A stretch of DNA of 5,909 bases from Deltaproteobacteria bacterium. Lineage in GTDB: Bacteria; Desulfobacterota; Binatia; Binatales; Binataceae. The first letter of the stretch is position 1. The number at the start of each line of letters is the position of its first letter. Under the pieces are notes generated by a model. The model was not told the origin of the DNA. It did not search any database and saw only the letters and a list, made by a program, of their open reading frames with translations. A program made the position numbers and the translations under genes. Positions 5,439 to 5,909 of this stretch are shown here, piece after piece. The stretch covers positions 1 to 5,909 of the forward strand of contig JAJXYM010000240.1 in the NCBI GenBank assembly GCA_021780585.1, written 5' to 3'.

Positions 5439-5909
5439 ATGAGCTTGACTTCCAACGAACCCGGCGCAATCGCGCTGATCGGCCTCCTGCTTGGGATGCG
5501 CCACGCGACCGACGCCGACCATGTGGTCGCGGTGACGACGATCCTGAGCCGCGAACGGCGGTTCTGGATGGCCGCGCGGATCGGCGCGGTATGGGGCCTC
5601 GGGCATACGCTGACCGTGATGGCGGTGGGCGCGGCGATCATCCTCCTCAAAATTGCGATTCCGGCGCGGCTGGGGCTCGCGATGGAGTTCGCGGTGGCGC
5701 TGGCCTTGGTGGCCCTCGGCGCCGGATCGGCCGTCCGCTTGGCGCGGGCGGCGGCGCAACGGCTACGCGGCGTCGCGACGGACCGGCGCGCGGCGCCGCA
5801 TGTCCATTGGCATCGCCACGCGCACGACGATCCCGCGGCGCATGGGCGCGTCATGCACAGCCATCCGCATACCCACGCGGGCGCGGCGGATCACGGCCAT
5901 TTGCGGCTG
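5439..5909 (+). CDS. NiCoT/NicO-like nickel or cobalt transporter, N-terminal part
   Basis: Exactly 157 codons are visible, and the gene continues past the window. The first helix (about 10-31) ends in G-M-R-H-A-T-D-A-D-H, with R21-H22 and D25-A-D-H28. This is the R-H-A-x-D-A-D-H signature of the NiCoT/NicO permeases, whose histidines and aspartates select Ni2+ or Co2+. A second conserved patch W-G-L-G-H-T (52-57) follows in the next helix (about 46-70), and a third helix lies at about 78-100. Residues 121-154 form a hydrophilic loop with 12 histidines, a metal-binding segment typical of UreH/RcnA-type members of this superfamily. Direction cannot be told: NiCoT and UreH proteins import, RcnA exports. 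No urease, hydrogenase or metal regulator gene is visible in the window. The ATG is supported by a Shine-Dalgarno site. The segment is more GC-rich than the genes to the left. Confidence 0.88.
   Translation, partial: MSLTSNEPGAIALIGLLLGMRHATDADHVVAVTTILSRERRFWMAARIGAVWGLGHTLTVMAVGAAIILLKIAIPARLGLAMEFAVALALVALGAGSAVRLARAAAQRLRGVATDRRAAPHVHWHRHAHDDPAAHGRVMHSHPHTHAGAADHGHLRL

Noticed and set aside
4023..5759. Long minus-strand open frame (578 codons) across the deacetylase and transporter genes
   Set aside because: It is Arg/Ala-rich and spans two well-supported plus-strand genes and the gap between them. It is a product of high GC at third codon positions.

Overview
The window looks like chromosomal DNA of a GC-rich, Gram-negative, free-living bacterium. 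It carries an inner-membrane RND-type transporter, a Sec-exported beta-propeller and a lipoprotein with a lipobox, together with Shine-Dalgarno sites of the AAGGAG/GGGAG type. A soil or water proteobacterium or a related phylum is plausible, but the sequence does not fix the taxon. GC content rises by eye from left to right, and the nickel-transporter end is the most GC-rich. I see no rRNA, tRNA, CRISPR array, insertion sequence or phage gene.

Left part, minus strand. A two-gene unit runs right to left: a secreted YCF48/BNR-type beta-propeller (2874-3902), then an 808-residue MMPL/RND-superfamily transporter (466-2892). The reading frames overlap or nearly abut, so they are very probably co-transcribed and translationally coupled. 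A perfect 12-bp GC hairpin at 367-396, about 70 nt beyond the transporter stop, is a likely terminator. Further left, the first 41 codons of a lipoprotein start at 124 on the same strand and run off the window.

Middle. A 579-bp divergent region (3903-4481) separates the minus-strand pair from two plus-strand genes. It has no convincing gene, but contains two related hairpins with a GCGCC/GGCGC core and an open, arginine-rich frame that joins the downstream gene in frame.

Right part, plus strand. A cytoplasmic CE4-type polysaccharide deacetylase of the Helicobacter pylori PgdA-like branch (4482-5327) is followed after 111 bp by the start of a NiCoT/NicO-like nickel/cobalt transporter with a histidine-rich loop (5439 to the window end). 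Two back-to-back hairpins lie between them.

Functionally, the left pair suggests an envelope transport system in which a periplasmic propeller may assist an RND pump; its cargo cannot be read from the sequence. The two right-hand genes are individually recognisable but their link is not obvious. I found no clearly undescribed system. The best leads are the propeller-RND coupling, the unequal proton-relay sites in the transporter, and the structured divergent leader.
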